Shown: piece after piece, positions 35,947 to 44,562 of the stretch
Position numbering within the stretch: position 1 is the stretch's first letter
Layout: every line of letters starts with the position of its first letter
Origin: Candidatus Avedoeria danica
Lineage (GTDB): Bacteria; Chloroflexota; Anaerolineae; Epilineales; Epilineaceae
Length of the DNA: 64,000 bases
Direction: 5' to 3'
Assembly (NCBI GenBank): GCA_016703025.1
Contig: JADJCV010000004.1
Location: forward strand, 1,054,001-1,118,000
Translations under genes and position numbers: made by a program
Notes under the pieces: generated by a model
Databases searched by the model: none
What the model saw: the letters and a program-made list of their open reading frames with translations, nothing else
Told to the model about the DNA's origin: nothing

Positions 35947-36654
35947 ATGACGCACTTGAACCCCATCCAGCGCAACGCCCTCGTTTTGGCCGGCGCGCTC
36001 AGCGCCTTCACGTTGGTGCTGATCGGCGCCGTCGCCAGCCGGGTCATGCAGGATTCGGCGTTGGACGCGGCGGCGCCGACCGTCGCCGCGCCGACCTCCG
36101 CTCCCGCGACCGCCGGGCCGGATCCGGCCGTCCAGGCGCTCATCGACGCACGTGAGGCCGGGTACAAGTCGATGATCCAGCAGGCGAACGACCGACTGTC
36201 GCAGGCCAACTCCAGGCTCAAGATGGCCTACGCCGTCGCGGCACCGGTTGATCTGCCGTCAGCGGCGCGGCAACCGGCCTACCTTGCCGCGGACCGCGCG
36301 GCGCAGCTCGCCTTGGCCGTCGCACCCGGCGCATCGGTCGTACGGACGCCGGAACTGGTGAACTTCCAGGGCGCCGCCGCCTATGAAGTGACGCTGGATG
36401 CCGGCACGGTCTACGTGGATGCCGTGAGCGGGCAGGTGCTGTACAGCGGCGTGGCGGCCATGGTCGCGTCATCCGGCGGCGGGGGTGGCGGCGGTCGGAA
36501 TGGCGGCGCCAGCGACAGCGGCGAGCGCGAAGTGCGCGACGGCGGGGACGACGAGGGCGACGACGACGGGGAGCACGAGGCGCGCGAGGCGCGCGAGCAC
36601 GACGATGAGGATCGCGATCACGGAGACGACGACCGCGACGACGACGATGATTGA
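35947..36654 (+). CDS. PepSY-like envelope protein with acidic tail
   Basis: A 235-residue protein with an N-terminal signal anchor (about 10-32, ALVLAGALSAFTLVLIGAVA), an Ala/Thr/Pro linker, a helical segment and a PepSY-like domain at about 100-170 (AADRAAQLALAVAPGA, YEVTLDAGTVYVDAVSGQVL). The last 40 residues after a Gly-rich hinge are mostly Asp, Glu, His and Arg and end in Asp runs. The acidic tail echoes the acidic loop of the divergent sensor kinase, so both may meet the same metal ion. GGGAG just upstream supports the ATG. The next gene overlaps its end by eight bases. Confidence 0.8.
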   Translation: MTHLNPIQRNALVLAGALSAFTLVLIGAVASRVMQDSALDAAAPTVAAPTSAPATAGPDPAVQALIDAREAGYKSMIQQANDRLSQANSRLKMAYAVAAPVDLPSAARQPAYLAADRAAQLALAVAPGASVVRTPELVNFQGAAAYEVTLDAGTVYVDAVSGQVLYSGVAAMVASSGGGGGGGRNGGASDSGEREVRDGGDDEGDDDGEHEAREAREHDDEDRDHGDDDRDDDDD

Positions 36655-37126
36655 GCCCGCGCGCCCGCCGTCCGCGACAGCCCAACGCCCGCCCCGACGG
36701 ACGGGGGGGCGAGCGCAAGGTGTCCGCGGCGTGAAGTTGCTGATCTCGTCCCTGGCGTTGGTCACGACGCTGGCCGGCTGGGCGCGGCTGGCGAACGGCA
36801 AGTACGCACCGGCGGGAGGAGCGGCCGGGGGAGCGGCAGGGCTGGCGACACCGTGGGCAATCGTCGCGTCGACGAACGACGCACGTGCGATCCCCTACCG
36901 GGTGGAGGCGCTGCCAACGCTGGTGCCGCTGATCGAACCGCCACGCGAGGATACGCGCCGCGCCGTCGATCCGGCCGCCGCTGCACCGGTATCGGCAAGC
37001 GATGCCCCGTTGCTGACGTCGCTTCGCCACGTCAGCGCGCCGCCGCCACCGCCGGCCCCGTCGCCGCAGGAGCAGGCGCAGGACAGACGGCGGGAACCGG
37101 TCGCGGTGACGCGTTCGTCGCGGTGA
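36647..37126 (+). CDS. Small membrane protein of the ApbE operon
   Basis: A 159-residue product that I do not recognise. It has a basic N-terminus, one hydrophobic segment (VKLLISSLALVTTLAGWARL, about 30-48) and a Pro/Ala-rich extracytoplasmic part (PYRVEALPTLVPLIEPP) ending in a Pro run and basic residues. It starts at an ATG overlapping the end of the PepSY gene. Its place before apbE suggests a part in the same envelope redox system; no FMN-attachment motif was found in it. Confidence 0.6.
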   Translation: MIEPARPPSATAQRPPRRTGGRAQGVRGVKLLISSLALVTTLAGWARLANGKYAPAGGAAGGAAGLATPWAIVASTNDARAIPYRVEALPTLVPLIEPPREDTRRAVDPAAAAPVSASDAPLLTSLRHVSAPPPPPAPSPQEQAQDRRREPVAVTRSSR

Positions 37127-37144
37127 CGTGCGGCTGGCCGCATG

Positions 37145-37160
37145 CTCGAGTTATGTCGAG
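37145..37160. other. Small inverted repeat before apbE
   Basis: CTCGA-GTTATG-TCGAG, five-base arms with a six-base loop, in the 148-base gap between the small membrane protein and apbE. It could be an operator or weak hairpin; nothing more can be said. Confidence 0.35.
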
Positions 37161-37274
37161 TAAAGATGCGTGGGTCTGGGCGGCCTCGATGTAGACGCAG
37201 TCGGGACGTGTAGGACCGGCACGCGCCGGGGGTGTGCCGAAGGGTTGCCGAAGGTGTCCCGATGGAGGTGAGCG

Positions 37275-38363
37275 ATGGGTACCACAACCGATGGCGAGGC
37301 TCGGACGATCGAAGGCGACGTCGAGTTCCGGCACATCGACTTCCGCGCGATGGGCTCCGGGATGCGCGCGGTCTTGGCCGGCAGGGCGCACCTGCAGTCG
37401 CACGCCGACGACGCGCGGCGCGGCGGGCCGGGTGCCGACGACGATGCCTTGGCGCATGTAGCTGATTGGTTCGCCGAATGGGAGTCGCACCTGAGCCGGT
37501 TCCGTGGCGACAGCGAGCTCGCTCGGCTGAACGCCGCTGCAGGCCGCCGTACGGCCGTCAGCGAGGTCCTGTGGGGCGTGCTGCAGGCGGCGCTCGGTGC
37601 CGCACGCGCGACGAACGGGCTGGTCACGCCGACACTGCTCGATGCCGTCGAGCGGGCCGGCTATGACCGCAGCTTCGAGCGGCTGGGCAACGGGTCGACA
37701 GTTGCGGGGCGGGCATCGGACGGGCCGGCGCCGGACGGGATCATCGCGGTCGAGCGCATCGGAGGACGCGCTCGGCCGGCGTCGACCGTGCGGGCGGACG
37801 GGCAGGCGGGCTGGCGCGCGATTCGCACCGTCGATGCCGACCGCACGGTCACGCTGCCGGCCGGCGTGCGCCTCGACCTCGGCGGCATCGCCAAGGGGTG
37901 GGCCGCGGACGAGGCTGCGCGGCGGCTGGCCGTCCACGGACCGGCGCTGGTGGATGCGGGCGGCGACATCGCGGTGAGCGGCCCGTTGCCCGACGGCGGT
38001 CGGTGGCCGATCGCCGTTGGCGATCCGCGCGCGCCGGATGCGCACCTGACCGTGCTGTGGCTGGCGGGGGGCGGCGTCGCCACGTCCGGCACGGACATCA
38101 AGCGTTGGCAGCGGAACGGGGATTGGCAGCACCACATCATCGATCCGCGCACCGGCGCGCCGGCGGTGACGGACGTGCTCAGCGCGACGGTCGTCGCAAG
38201 ATCGACCCGCGTGGCCGAGACGGCGGCCAAGGCCGTGCTGCTCTTGGGTAGGCGCGCCGGGATGGCCTGGATCGAGCGGCAGCCAGCGCTCGCCGGGATC
38301 TTGGTCGGGAGCGACGGAGAGGTTCATGCCAGCCGCCGGTTGGCATGCCATTTGGGAGGCTGA
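37275..38363 (+). CDS. apbE: FAD:protein FMN transferase
   Basis: ApbE flavin transferase, 362 residues, which moves FMN from FAD onto Ser/Thr of extracytoplasmic electron-transfer proteins. Motifs: DLGGIAKGWAADEAARRL, VDAGGDIAVSG, GVATSGTDIKRW and HHIIDPRTGAPAV with the magnesium-binding residues. No signal peptide or lipobox is seen, unlike many family members, so its location is uncertain. GGAGGTGAGC before the ATG is a strong ribosome site. The ferric-reductase-like gene begins three bases after its stop. No protein with a clear flavinylation motif is in the window. Confidence 0.93.
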   Translation: MGTTTDGEARTIEGDVEFRHIDFRAMGSGMRAVLAGRAHLQSHADDARRGGPGADDDALAHVADWFAEWESHLSRFRGDSELARLNAAAGRRTAVSEVLWGVLQAALGAARATNGLVTPTLLDAVERAGYDRSFERLGNGSTVAGRASDGPAPDGIIAVERIGGRARPASTVRADGQAGWRAIRTVDADRTVTLPAGVRLDLGGIAKGWAADEAARRLAVHGPALVDAGGDIAVSGPLPDGGRWPIAVGDPRAPDAHLTVLWLAGGGVATSGTDIKRWQRNGDWQHHIIDPRTGAPAVTDVLSATVVARSTRVAETAAKAVLLLGRRAGMAWIERQPALAGILVGSDGEVHASRRLACHLGG

Positions 38364-38366
38364 ACG

Positions 38367-39089
38367 ATGTCGGGATCGCACGTTGCGCCCGTGAGCGATG
38401 GGTTCGAGGGCTTTCCGCCGGCCATGGCCGCGCGGAACGTCGCCCTGCTCCTGTTGGCGAGCCTGGGCGGGGTGGCCGCCGCCGTATTCGTGCTGCCGTA
38501 CTGGCTGCCGGGCTTGAGCGCCTCGTTGGTCGGGGCCGAGGCACACGGCTACTGGTTCCTCTCCCGCGCCAGCGCCTGGGTGGCGTTCGGGCTGCTCTGG
38601 ATGAGCTTGGTGTTCGGACTGCTGATCACGAATCGCCTGGCGCGCCTCTGGCCCGGCGGACCGACGGCGTTCGACCTTCATCAGTACGTCAGCCTCTTGG
38701 CGCTCGCTTTCGCGTTGTTCCACGCGCTCATTCTGCGGGGCGATCCGTACATCGGGTACTCGCTCGTCTCGCTCCTCATCCCCTTCGCCAGCCGCGGCTA
38801 CCGGCCGCTCAGCGTCGGCCTTGGCCAGCTCGGCTTCTACGCGTTGGCGATCGTGGCGCTGAGCTTCTACGTTCGTCGCCGGATCGGCCACCGAGTGTGG
38901 CGAATCGTCCACTTCTTGAGCTTCGGCGTCTTCGTGCTGGTCGTCGGCCACGGGTTGTGGAGCGGCACGGACAGCGGCGCTATCTGGGCGCGCGCGGCGT
39001 ACTGGGGGAGCGGAGGGAGCGTGCTGTTCTTGACGCTGTTTCGGGTCTTGGTGAGCGGGCGGAATGCGCCCGCCCCTGTGCGGCGTTGA
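38367..39089 (+). CDS. Ferric-reductase-like transmembrane protein
   Basis: A 240-residue polytopic membrane protein of the ferric reductase/MsrQ-like transmembrane domain family with about six helices. Heme-type histidines sit in LHQYVSLLALAFALFHALIL and WRIVHFLSFGVFVLVVGHG. It has no cytoplasmic FAD/NAD(P)H module, so it would pass electrons from quinol or another donor across the membrane. Only three bases separate it from apbE; ApbE plus such a membrane protein is a known arrangement for extracytosolic flavin-based electron transfer. Confidence 0.88.
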   Translation: MSGSHVAPVSDGFEGFPPAMAARNVALLLLASLGGVAAAVFVLPYWLPGLSASLVGAEAHGYWFLSRASAWVAFGLLWMSLVFGLLITNRLARLWPGGPTAFDLHQYVSLLALAFALFHALILRGDPYIGYSLVSLLIPFASRGYRPLSVGLGQLGFYALAIVALSFYVRRRIGHRVWRIVHFLSFGVFVLVVGHGLWSGTDSGAIWARAAYWGSGGSVLFLTLFRVLVSGRNAPAPVRR

Positions 39090-39177
39090 GACACGCGGAT
39101 CGGGTCGGTGTTGCAGGGCGATTGCCGGCCACGGCAGTTTGATGCGATTGTCGTGGTCGATGTTGCGACAGACCGCC

Positions 39178-39183
39178 TATACT
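39178..39183 (+). promoter_or_regulatory. Probable -10 box TATACT
   Basis: TATACT 70 bases before the DUF3494 gene, with TTGCGAC eight to nine bases upstream, an arrangement also seen before smc. The leader contains the direct repeat TTTGCTTCGGG. Confidence 0.4.
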
Positions 39184-39253
39184 TGTTTGCTTCGGGTTTG
39201 CTTCGGGATTCGGAATCGAGGCAGGAGCGGACATATCAAAGGGCAAGCTGCAC

Positions 39254-40495
39254 ATGCCGCCACGTGACCGAGGAACGACCGACGCGCTCGGCGTCCGATC
39301 ATGGGTCGCGCCTCGAAGTTGGATCGCGCGCCGGACGTTGGCGCGCCTTCAAGTTGCGGCGGTACGTGCCTGCTGTGTCCTACTCGCCACGATCGTCCTC
39401 GGCGCGCTGGGACCGCCCCGCGTCCGCGTCGCGCTGGCCATCGGCACCGCGCCCAGCCTCGGCACCGCGGCCAGCTTCGCCGTCCTGGGCGGCAGCGCGG
39501 TGACGAACACCGGTCCGACGACGGTGGTCGGCAACCTCGGCGTCCATCCGGGCAGCGCCGTCACGGGCTTCCCGCCCGGCACCGTCGCAGGGACGATCCA
39601 CGCGGCGAACGCGGTCGCCGCGGCGGCGCAGGCGGACGTCACGACGGCTTACCTCAACCTCGCGGGCCAGGCATGTGACACCGACCTGACCGGACAGAAT
39701 CTGGGCGGCCTCACCCTTACCCCCGGCGTCTACTGCTACTCCTCGACCGCTCTCCAGACGGGCATCCTCACGCTCGATGGACAGGGTGACCCGAACGCCG
39801 TCTTCGTGTTCCAGATCGGCACGGCGCTGACGACGTCGCCCGGCGCCTCCGTCGTCCTCATCGACGGCGCGCAAGACTGCAACGTCTTCTGGCAAATCGG
39901 CAGCTCCGCGACGCTGGATACGACGACATCGTTCGTCGGCAACGTGCTGGCGCTGGCCAGCATCACACTGAACACGGGCGCCACGCTTTCGGGCAGAGCA
40001 TTGGCCCGCACCGGCGCCGTTACGATGGACGACAACGACATCACGCGCTCCCTGTGCGCCGCGACGGCCACGCCGACGCTAACCACTACCGCCACCCGCA
40101 CCCCGACGCGGACGCCGACGAACACGGCCACCCGAACCGCCACGCGCACGCCGACCCCCACCCGCACGCCCACGCGCACACCGACGATCACGCCGACGCG
40201 CACCGCCACGGTGACGCGATCGCCCACGCCGCTGCCGTCAGCCACCCGTACGGCGACGCCGACCCGCACGCCGACGCCCGTTGTCGCACCGGCCACCCTC
40301 ATCGCGTCGGCGATCGACTCCAGCGCGATGGTCGGCGGCGAGGCGCTCGGCGTGCTCGTCCCGCGAGCGCCAGATGCCCGGACGCAGCCGACGACGCGCC
40401 GCGAACCGGACAGCTTCTTTGTCCTCCTGGCGGCGTGGGCTGTGGCCGTGGTATTGGTCTTGGTCTTGAGGTGGAAGTGGCCCGTTTGCCGTTGA
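39254..40495 (+). CDS. Ice-binding-fold (DUF3494) surface protein
   Basis: A 413-residue exported protein. After a long basic N-terminus and a hydrophobic signal (VRACCVLLATIVLGALG), residues about 68-265 are a DUF3494 ice-binding beta-solenoid (FAVLGGSAVTNTGPTTVVGN, GNLGVHPGSAVTGFPPG, CDTDLTGQNLGGLTLTPGVY, NVFWQIGSSATLDTTTSFVG). A stretch of Thr-Pro-Thr/Arg-Thr-Pro repeats (about 275-345) works as a wall-spanning stalk, and the C-terminus is a membrane helix (FFVLLAAWAVAVVLVLVLRW). The fold is also used as an adhesin, so ice binding itself is not certain. Confidence 0.88.
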   Translation: MPPRDRGTTDALGVRSWVAPRSWIARRTLARLQVAAVRACCVLLATIVLGALGPPRVRVALAIGTAPSLGTAASFAVLGGSAVTNTGPTTVVGNLGVHPGSAVTGFPPGTVAGTIHAANAVAAAAQADVTTAYLNLAGQACDTDLTGQNLGGLTLTPGVYCYSSTALQTGILTLDGQGDPNAVFVFQIGTALTTSPGASVVLIDGAQDCNVFWQIGSSATLDTTTSFVGNVLALASITLNTGATLSGRALARTGAVTMDDNDITRSLCAATATPTLTTTATRTPTRTPTNTATRTATRTPTPTRTPTRTPTITPTRTATVTRSPTPLPSATRTATPTRTPTPVVAPATLIASAIDSSAMVGGEALGVLVPRAPDARTQPTTRREPDSFFVLLAAWAVAVVLVLVLRWKWPVCR

Positions 40496-41385
40496 AGCGG
40501 CCGCAGCCGGCGGCGCGCGCCGTGCAGGACATCCCTGTTTCGACGCGCATGCGGGATCCCTTCGCGGGGTTCGGCGTCGTGGCGCTGGGGGCGCTCGTCG
40601 CGGCGCTCGGGGCGTACGTCGGCGCCGGACACCCGTTGTGGCGCCCCGCCCGGCGGGCCGTTCTCATCGATGAGCTGGCGGTGTTCGCACCCCATCCGGC
40701 GTTTGTGCGAGAGATCGGGGCAACGCTCGACGAAGCAGGATACGGGATGACGTACGTGCCTTCCCAAGAAGTGACGGTCGAACGCCTGCGGTCGGTGCCG
40801 GACGATCGGGCGAACCTGATCATCGTGCGGGCGCACGCCGCTCTGATCTTCGACCGCGGCCGGTGGACGGACGATGCCGCCCTCTTCAGCAGCGAGCCCG
40901 TCGATCTGGCGACGTTCGACGTGAGCGGGTTGCGGGCGCTTGATCCGTCGGCGCTCGACCGGCCGTCCATTCCGGCCGCGGGCGCGGCGCCCGTCGGCGC
41001 GTCGCAGCTCGGTGCGGCCGCGGCCGCCGCCCTGATCCCGGTGCGCCGCGATGTCGGCGAAGACCGGCGACCCTACCTCGGTCTCGGCGCGCGATTCGTC
41101 CGCGACCATCTGCGCGGCCGCTTGCGAAGCGACGCGGTGGTCGTCTTGATGGGCTGCGACACGCTCCGCGGCCGCGGCCTATCGGAAGCGTTCATGTCCC
41201 GCGGCGCGCGCGCGGTGATCGGATGGAATCGCGAGGTGTCCTCCGCGCACACGGATCGCGCCACGGCATCCCTTGTCGCCCATTACGTCGTCCACGGCGA
41301 CGTGGCGGAGGCCGTCCTCGCGGCGACGGTCGCGGTGGGGCCGGATCCGAAGAGCGGCGCGCATCTGGTGGCGGCGATGCGCTGA
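40477..41385 (+). CDS. Membrane-anchored caspase-like protein
   Basis: About 302 residues. An N-terminal hydrophobic helix (FGVVALGALVAALGAYVGAG) precedes a domain with a caspase/CHAT-like plan: LIIVRAHAALIF holds a candidate catalytic His, and VVVLMGCDTLRGRGLSEAF with GARAVIGWNREVSSAHTDRAT holds a candidate Cys in the GCD motif. I know similar proteins from archaea and Chloroflexota as uncharacterised. GTG at 40477 with AGG upstream overlaps the end of the DUF3494 gene; an alternative start is ATG 40549. It probably acts outside the membrane; whether it cleaves peptides is unknown. Confidence 0.65.
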   Translation: MARLPLKRPQPAARAVQDIPVSTRMRDPFAGFGVVALGALVAALGAYVGAGHPLWRPARRAVLIDELAVFAPHPAFVREIGATLDEAGYGMTYVPSQEVTVERLRSVPDDRANLIIVRAHAALIFDRGRWTDDAALFSSEPVDLATFDVSGLRALDPSALDRPSIPAAGAAPVGASQLGAAAAAALIPVRRDVGEDRRPYLGLGARFVRDHLRGRLRSDAVVVLMGCDTLRGRGLSEAFMSRGARAVIGWNREVSSAHTDRATASLVAHYVVHGDVAEAVLAATVAVGPDPKSGAHLVAAMR

Positions 41386-41426
41386 CCGGCGCCGTCACAT
41401 CACATCCGGCGACGAGCCCGGATCCG

Positions 41427-41651
41427 TTGGCGTTGCCGGCGGCGAGGGCCGGAGAGCGCGGTGCGGTTGCGGCCGCGATCCAGGCCGCGCTCGCCGCTCC
41501 GGCGGCCGTCGGCGGCTTCGGCAAGCCCGTCCATCCGGGCCGCGCGGTCGGGCCGTACAATCCGCTTCGCACTTGGTTGTCCTTGGACGTCCTGGCGCAG
41601 CCGTACCACCCGCTGGGAAACCGGCTCGTCTACAAGGCGGGGTGCCCGTAG
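41427..41651 (+). CDS. Possible small protein with Cys near C-terminus
   Basis: An open frame of about 74 codons directly after the caspase-like gene. Its end, PYNPLRTWLSLDVLAQPYHP followed by LGNRLVYKAGCP, looks protein-like rather than random, and it sits in the right place for an operon partner. No conventional start codon with a ribosome site is visible (TTG at 41427 is used here), so the call is weak. Confidence 0.35.
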   Translation: MALPAARAGERGAVAAAIQAALAAPAAVGGFGKPVHPGRAVGPYNPLRTWLSLDVLAQPYHPLGNRLVYKAGCP

Positions 41652-41692
41652 GCCCCGTCTTGCGGCGCACGTTCAACGCCCGGCGCGCTTGA

Positions 41693-41720
41693 CCGCCCGG
41701 AGACTTCAGCCTCCGGGCGG
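41693..41720. repeat. REP-like palindrome
   Basis: CCGCCCGGAG (41693-41702) and CTCCGGGCGG (41711-41720) are perfect ten-base inverted arms around ACTTCAGC. It lies between the convergent small ORF and catalase gene; no T run follows on either strand, so it is more like a dispersed REP element than a terminator, though it could act as one. Confidence 0.7.
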
Positions 41721-41784
41721 AAGCGCACCACGCTCGGCCCAAGGTGAACGTACCGTTGCCGCGCAGTCGCCCCACCGGCGACCG

Positions 41785-43254
41785 CTACGCCGCGCCGCGC
41801 CGCGCCGCAACACCCTCCGCAATGCGTCGCCCGAACTCCGCGTCGGCCTTGCGGAAGTGCTCGACGGAACGCTCGATGATGTCATCGCGCGAAACTTGCG
41901 ACAGGCTGTCGGCGATGTTGTCGACGAGTCGCTGCTGCGCGTCCGGCGCCTGCAGGCGATAGAGGTCGCCCGCCTGCTTGAAGTCGTCCACCGCGCGCGG
42001 CACCTGCGGATAGTGTCCCGACACACCGGTCACGCTCAGACCGGCGAACATTTCCTCGTCCGTCTGGATGGGGCCGTCGAAGCTGTTCGGCTCGTAGTTC
42101 TTCAGCCGCCCGCTCGGCGCGCCGATCGGCATCGCGCCGTCGCGGCCGTAGTTGTGCACGCCGTCGACCGCTGCTTTGGCGCTGTTGACGGGCATGTGGG
42201 CATGGTTGATGCCGAGGCGGTAGCGATGGGCGTCGCCGTAGCCGAAGAGGCGCGCCTGGAGCATCCGGTCCGGCGACGGGCCGATGCCCGGGACAAAGTG
42301 CCCCGGATCGAACGCCGCGTGCTCGGTCTCGGCGAAGAAGTTGTCGGGTGTGCGGTTCAGGACGAGCTTGGCGATCGGGATCAGCGGGTAATCCCCGTGC
42401 GGCCAGACCTTCGTGAGGTCGAACGGGTCGATGCGGTACGTCGCCGCGTCGGCTTCCGGCATTACCTGCACGTTGAACGTCCAGGACGGGAACTCGCCGC
42501 GCTCGATGTGCTCGTACAGTTCCTGGTGGCAGTACTGCTGGTTCTCACCGCCGACGATCGCCGCCTCCGCGGACGTGAAGTTCTGGATCCCCTGGTCCGT
42601 CTTGACGTGGAACTTCACCCAGAAGCGCTCCCCGGCGGCATTCACCCACTGGAACGTGTGCGAGCCGAAGCCGTGCATGCAGCGGAACGAGGCCGGGATG
42701 CCGCGGTCGCTGAACAGGATCACGAACTGATGCGTGGCCTCGGGTGAGTGCGAGAAGAAGTCCCAGACGTTGTCCGGCTCCTGCCGGTTGGTGTACGGGT
42801 CCTGCTTCTGGGAGTGGATGAAGTCCGGGAACTTGATCCCGTCCTTGATGAAGAAGATCGGCGTGTTGTTGCCCACCAGGTCCCAGTTGCCGTCTTCCGT
42901 GTAGAACTTCATCGCGAAGCCGCGCGGGTCGCGGGCCACGTCCGGTCCGCCGCGCGACGCGGCGACGGTCGAGAAGCGGATGAACATGTCTGTCCGCTTG
43001 CCGACCTTCTCGAAGACCTTCATCTTCGTCCACTTCGGCACGTCGGGGCTCGTGACCTCGAGGTAGCCGTACGCGCCCGTGCCCACCGCGTGCACGATCC
43101 GCTCCGGGATCCGCTCGCGGTTGAACCGCGCGAGCTTCTCGATGAGGTGCTGGTCCTGCAACAACGTCGGCCCATGGGGGCCGGCGGTCTGCGAGTTCTG
43201 GTTGTCGACGACGGGCGCGCCGCTCTCGGTCGTCAGCTTGGGTCGTTTGGCCAT
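41785..43254 (-). CDS. katA: Monofunctional heme catalase
   Basis: Cytosolic catalase of the small-subunit type, 489 residues. Distal His55 (ERIPERIVHAVG), the distal Asn in VGNNTPIFFIKD (Asn129/130) and the proximal heme Tyr in RLFGYGDAHRYRLG are present, as are FSTVAASRGGPD and GSHTFQWVNAAGE. It removes hydrogen peroxide. AGGAG lies seven bases before the ATG. It is monocistronic by position, and no Fur/PerR-like box was recognised upstream. Confidence 0.97.
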   Translation of the reverse strand: MAKRPKLTTESGAPVVDNQNSQTAGPHGPTLLQDQHLIEKLARFNRERIPERIVHAVGTGAYGYLEVTSPDVPKWTKMKVFEKVGKRTDMFIRFSTVAASRGGPDVARDPRGFAMKFYTEDGNWDLVGNNTPIFFIKDGIKFPDFIHSQKQDPYTNRQEPDNVWDFFSHSPEATHQFVILFSDRGIPASFRCMHGFGSHTFQWVNAAGERFWVKFHVKTDQGIQNFTSAEAAIVGGENQQYCHQELYEHIERGEFPSWTFNVQVMPEADAATYRIDPFDLTKVWPHGDYPLIPIAKLVLNRTPDNFFAETEHAAFDPGHFVPGIGPSPDRMLQARLFGYGDAHRYRLGINHAHMPVNSAKAAVDGVHNYGRDGAMPIGAPSGRLKNYEPNSFDGPIQTDEEMFAGLSVTGVSGHYPQVPRAVDDFKQAGDLYRLQAPDAQQRLVDNIADSLSQVSRDDIIERSVEHFRKADAEFGRRIAEGVAARRGAA

Positions 43255-43628
43255 GTCGGACTCCTATCGGGTTTCGTGCGATCATTTTGGCAGGACTTGC
43301 GCAGAAGCGTCAATGCACCACGTCGGGCGACGACCACGCCTCAACCTGCGCTTCCATCTCCGCCTGCGAGTCGAACCGCGACCGGTCGTAGCAGCCGAGG
43401 GAGAGGACGTCGTGCCGCCGATGGACGAGCGGAGGATGAGGTTCTTGAACGTGACGTTGTGGATCGTGAGGGGTTGGAGGAGAATGGTCGGCCCTCACAG
43501 GCGGTGCAGCACGGCGGGCCGTGATCGGCCGCCGTGGCATGGGTCCGGCGAGCCGTGGCTTGCGTCCGGCGAGTATATTTCGTGCACGGGTATCGAACAA
43601 TCGATACCGGTCGGAATGGAGACGAACG
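43255..43628 (+). other. Intergenic region between divergent genes
   Basis: 374 bases without a supported gene. Near its right end are a -10-like TATATT and a palindromic operator-like site. The rest shows short open frames only. Confidence 0.5.
43574..43608 (+). promoter_or_regulatory. Promoter box with palindromic operator
   Basis: TATATT at 43574-43579 is followed by GGTATCG-AACAAT-CGATACC (43589-43608), a perfect seven-base inverted repeat with a six-base spacer around the expected transcript start. A dimeric repressor bound there would block the gene at 43629. Confidence 0.5.
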
Positions 43629-44501
43629 ATGCATCCGCTTGCCACCTTCCGCCTCCGACGCGCCGCAGCCGGGGCCATCCTCGTCGGCGCCGCCACGTTC
43701 GTCGCCGGCTTCCTCGCGGCGCCGCCGGCCCGCGCATGCAGTTGTCTACCGCCCGTGCCGCCCGTCGAGGCGCAGGCGGCCGCCGACGCCGTGTTCCGCG
43801 GCACCGTGCTGGCGGTGGTTTCGAACGACCTGGGCGTCAGCGCCACGCTGCGGATTCGAACCGTCTGGAAGGGGCCGACGCCACTCCAGCTGAAGATCCG
43901 GACGGCGACGAACTCGGCAGCGTGCGGCTACCCATTCCGTGTCGGCGACGACACGATCGTCTATGCCCACGGCGAGGCGGTGGGCGCCCCGACCGATCTG
44001 TACACGACGAGTTGCGACCGCACCGGCGCCTACGACCCTGCCGAAGCCGCCGCCCTCGGCGCGCCGCTGTACGATCGCCCGGCCGACGACCCGCCCGTCC
44101 CGAACTGCCCGCGCTGTCCGATCCCGTCTGCCGCCGGCGCGCTGGCGAACGCCGACGTGGCGTTCCTCGGGCGCCCGCTCCGCGTCCAGGACGCGGGCAG
44201 CGACGGCGGTTGGGAACGGCGCGTCCGCTTTCGTGTCCTCGGCGTGTGGAAGGGCGATCCGCCGGCCGAGGTCGACGTCGTCGCCCCGTACGCGGCATGG
44301 GCGTGCCGCGGGGAGCACTGGCTGGACGACGACGCGGGCGCACTGGTCTTCGCCCAGCGCGCCGCGGACGGCGGTCTCACGATCTCGATCTGCGGTCGCC
44401 TGGACCGATACGACGCCGGGGATGCCGCGTCGCTCGGGCCGATGACGCCTGTTCCGGTCGCCCTGCTCTACATGCCGTTGGCGACGCGACTTTCACCCTG
44501 A
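43629..44501 (+). CDS. Exported Cys-rich protein, TIMP/netrin-like
   Basis: A 290-residue secreted protein. The signal peptide (AAAGAILVGAATFVAGFLAA) is followed at the predicted cleavage site by ARACSCLPP, the CxC start typical of TIMP/netrin-like OB domains, and VFRGTVLAVVSN. A second related unit starts near NCPRCPIPSAA (ADVAFLGRPLRV, RFRVLGVWKGDPPAEVDVV). The end is ALLYMPLATRLSP, resembling the LP tails of other exported proteins here. GGAG upstream supports the ATG at 43629. Function unknown; inhibitor or binding roles are known for the fold in animals only. Confidence 0.75.
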   Translation: MHPLATFRLRRAAAGAILVGAATFVAGFLAAPPARACSCLPPVPPVEAQAAADAVFRGTVLAVVSNDLGVSATLRIRTVWKGPTPLQLKIRTATNSAACGYPFRVGDDTIVYAHGEAVGAPTDLYTTSCDRTGAYDPAEAAALGAPLYDRPADDPPVPNCPRCPIPSAAGALANADVAFLGRPLRVQDAGSDGGWERRVRFRVLGVWKGDPPAEVDVVAPYAAWACRGEHWLDDDAGALVFAQRAADGGLTISICGRLDRYDAGDAASLGPMTPVPVALLYMPLATRLSP

Positions 44502-44562
44502 AGGGCCGCGCGCGTGGCAGCGCCCGTGCCCCTCGGCCGATGGCGCCGGCCGGGCGTGCGCC

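Noticed and set aside
35947..36654. DAVSGQV in the PepSY-like protein as a flavinylation site
   Set aside because: It lacks the SGA(T/S) core of FMN-attachment sites and fits the normal PepSY strand ending.
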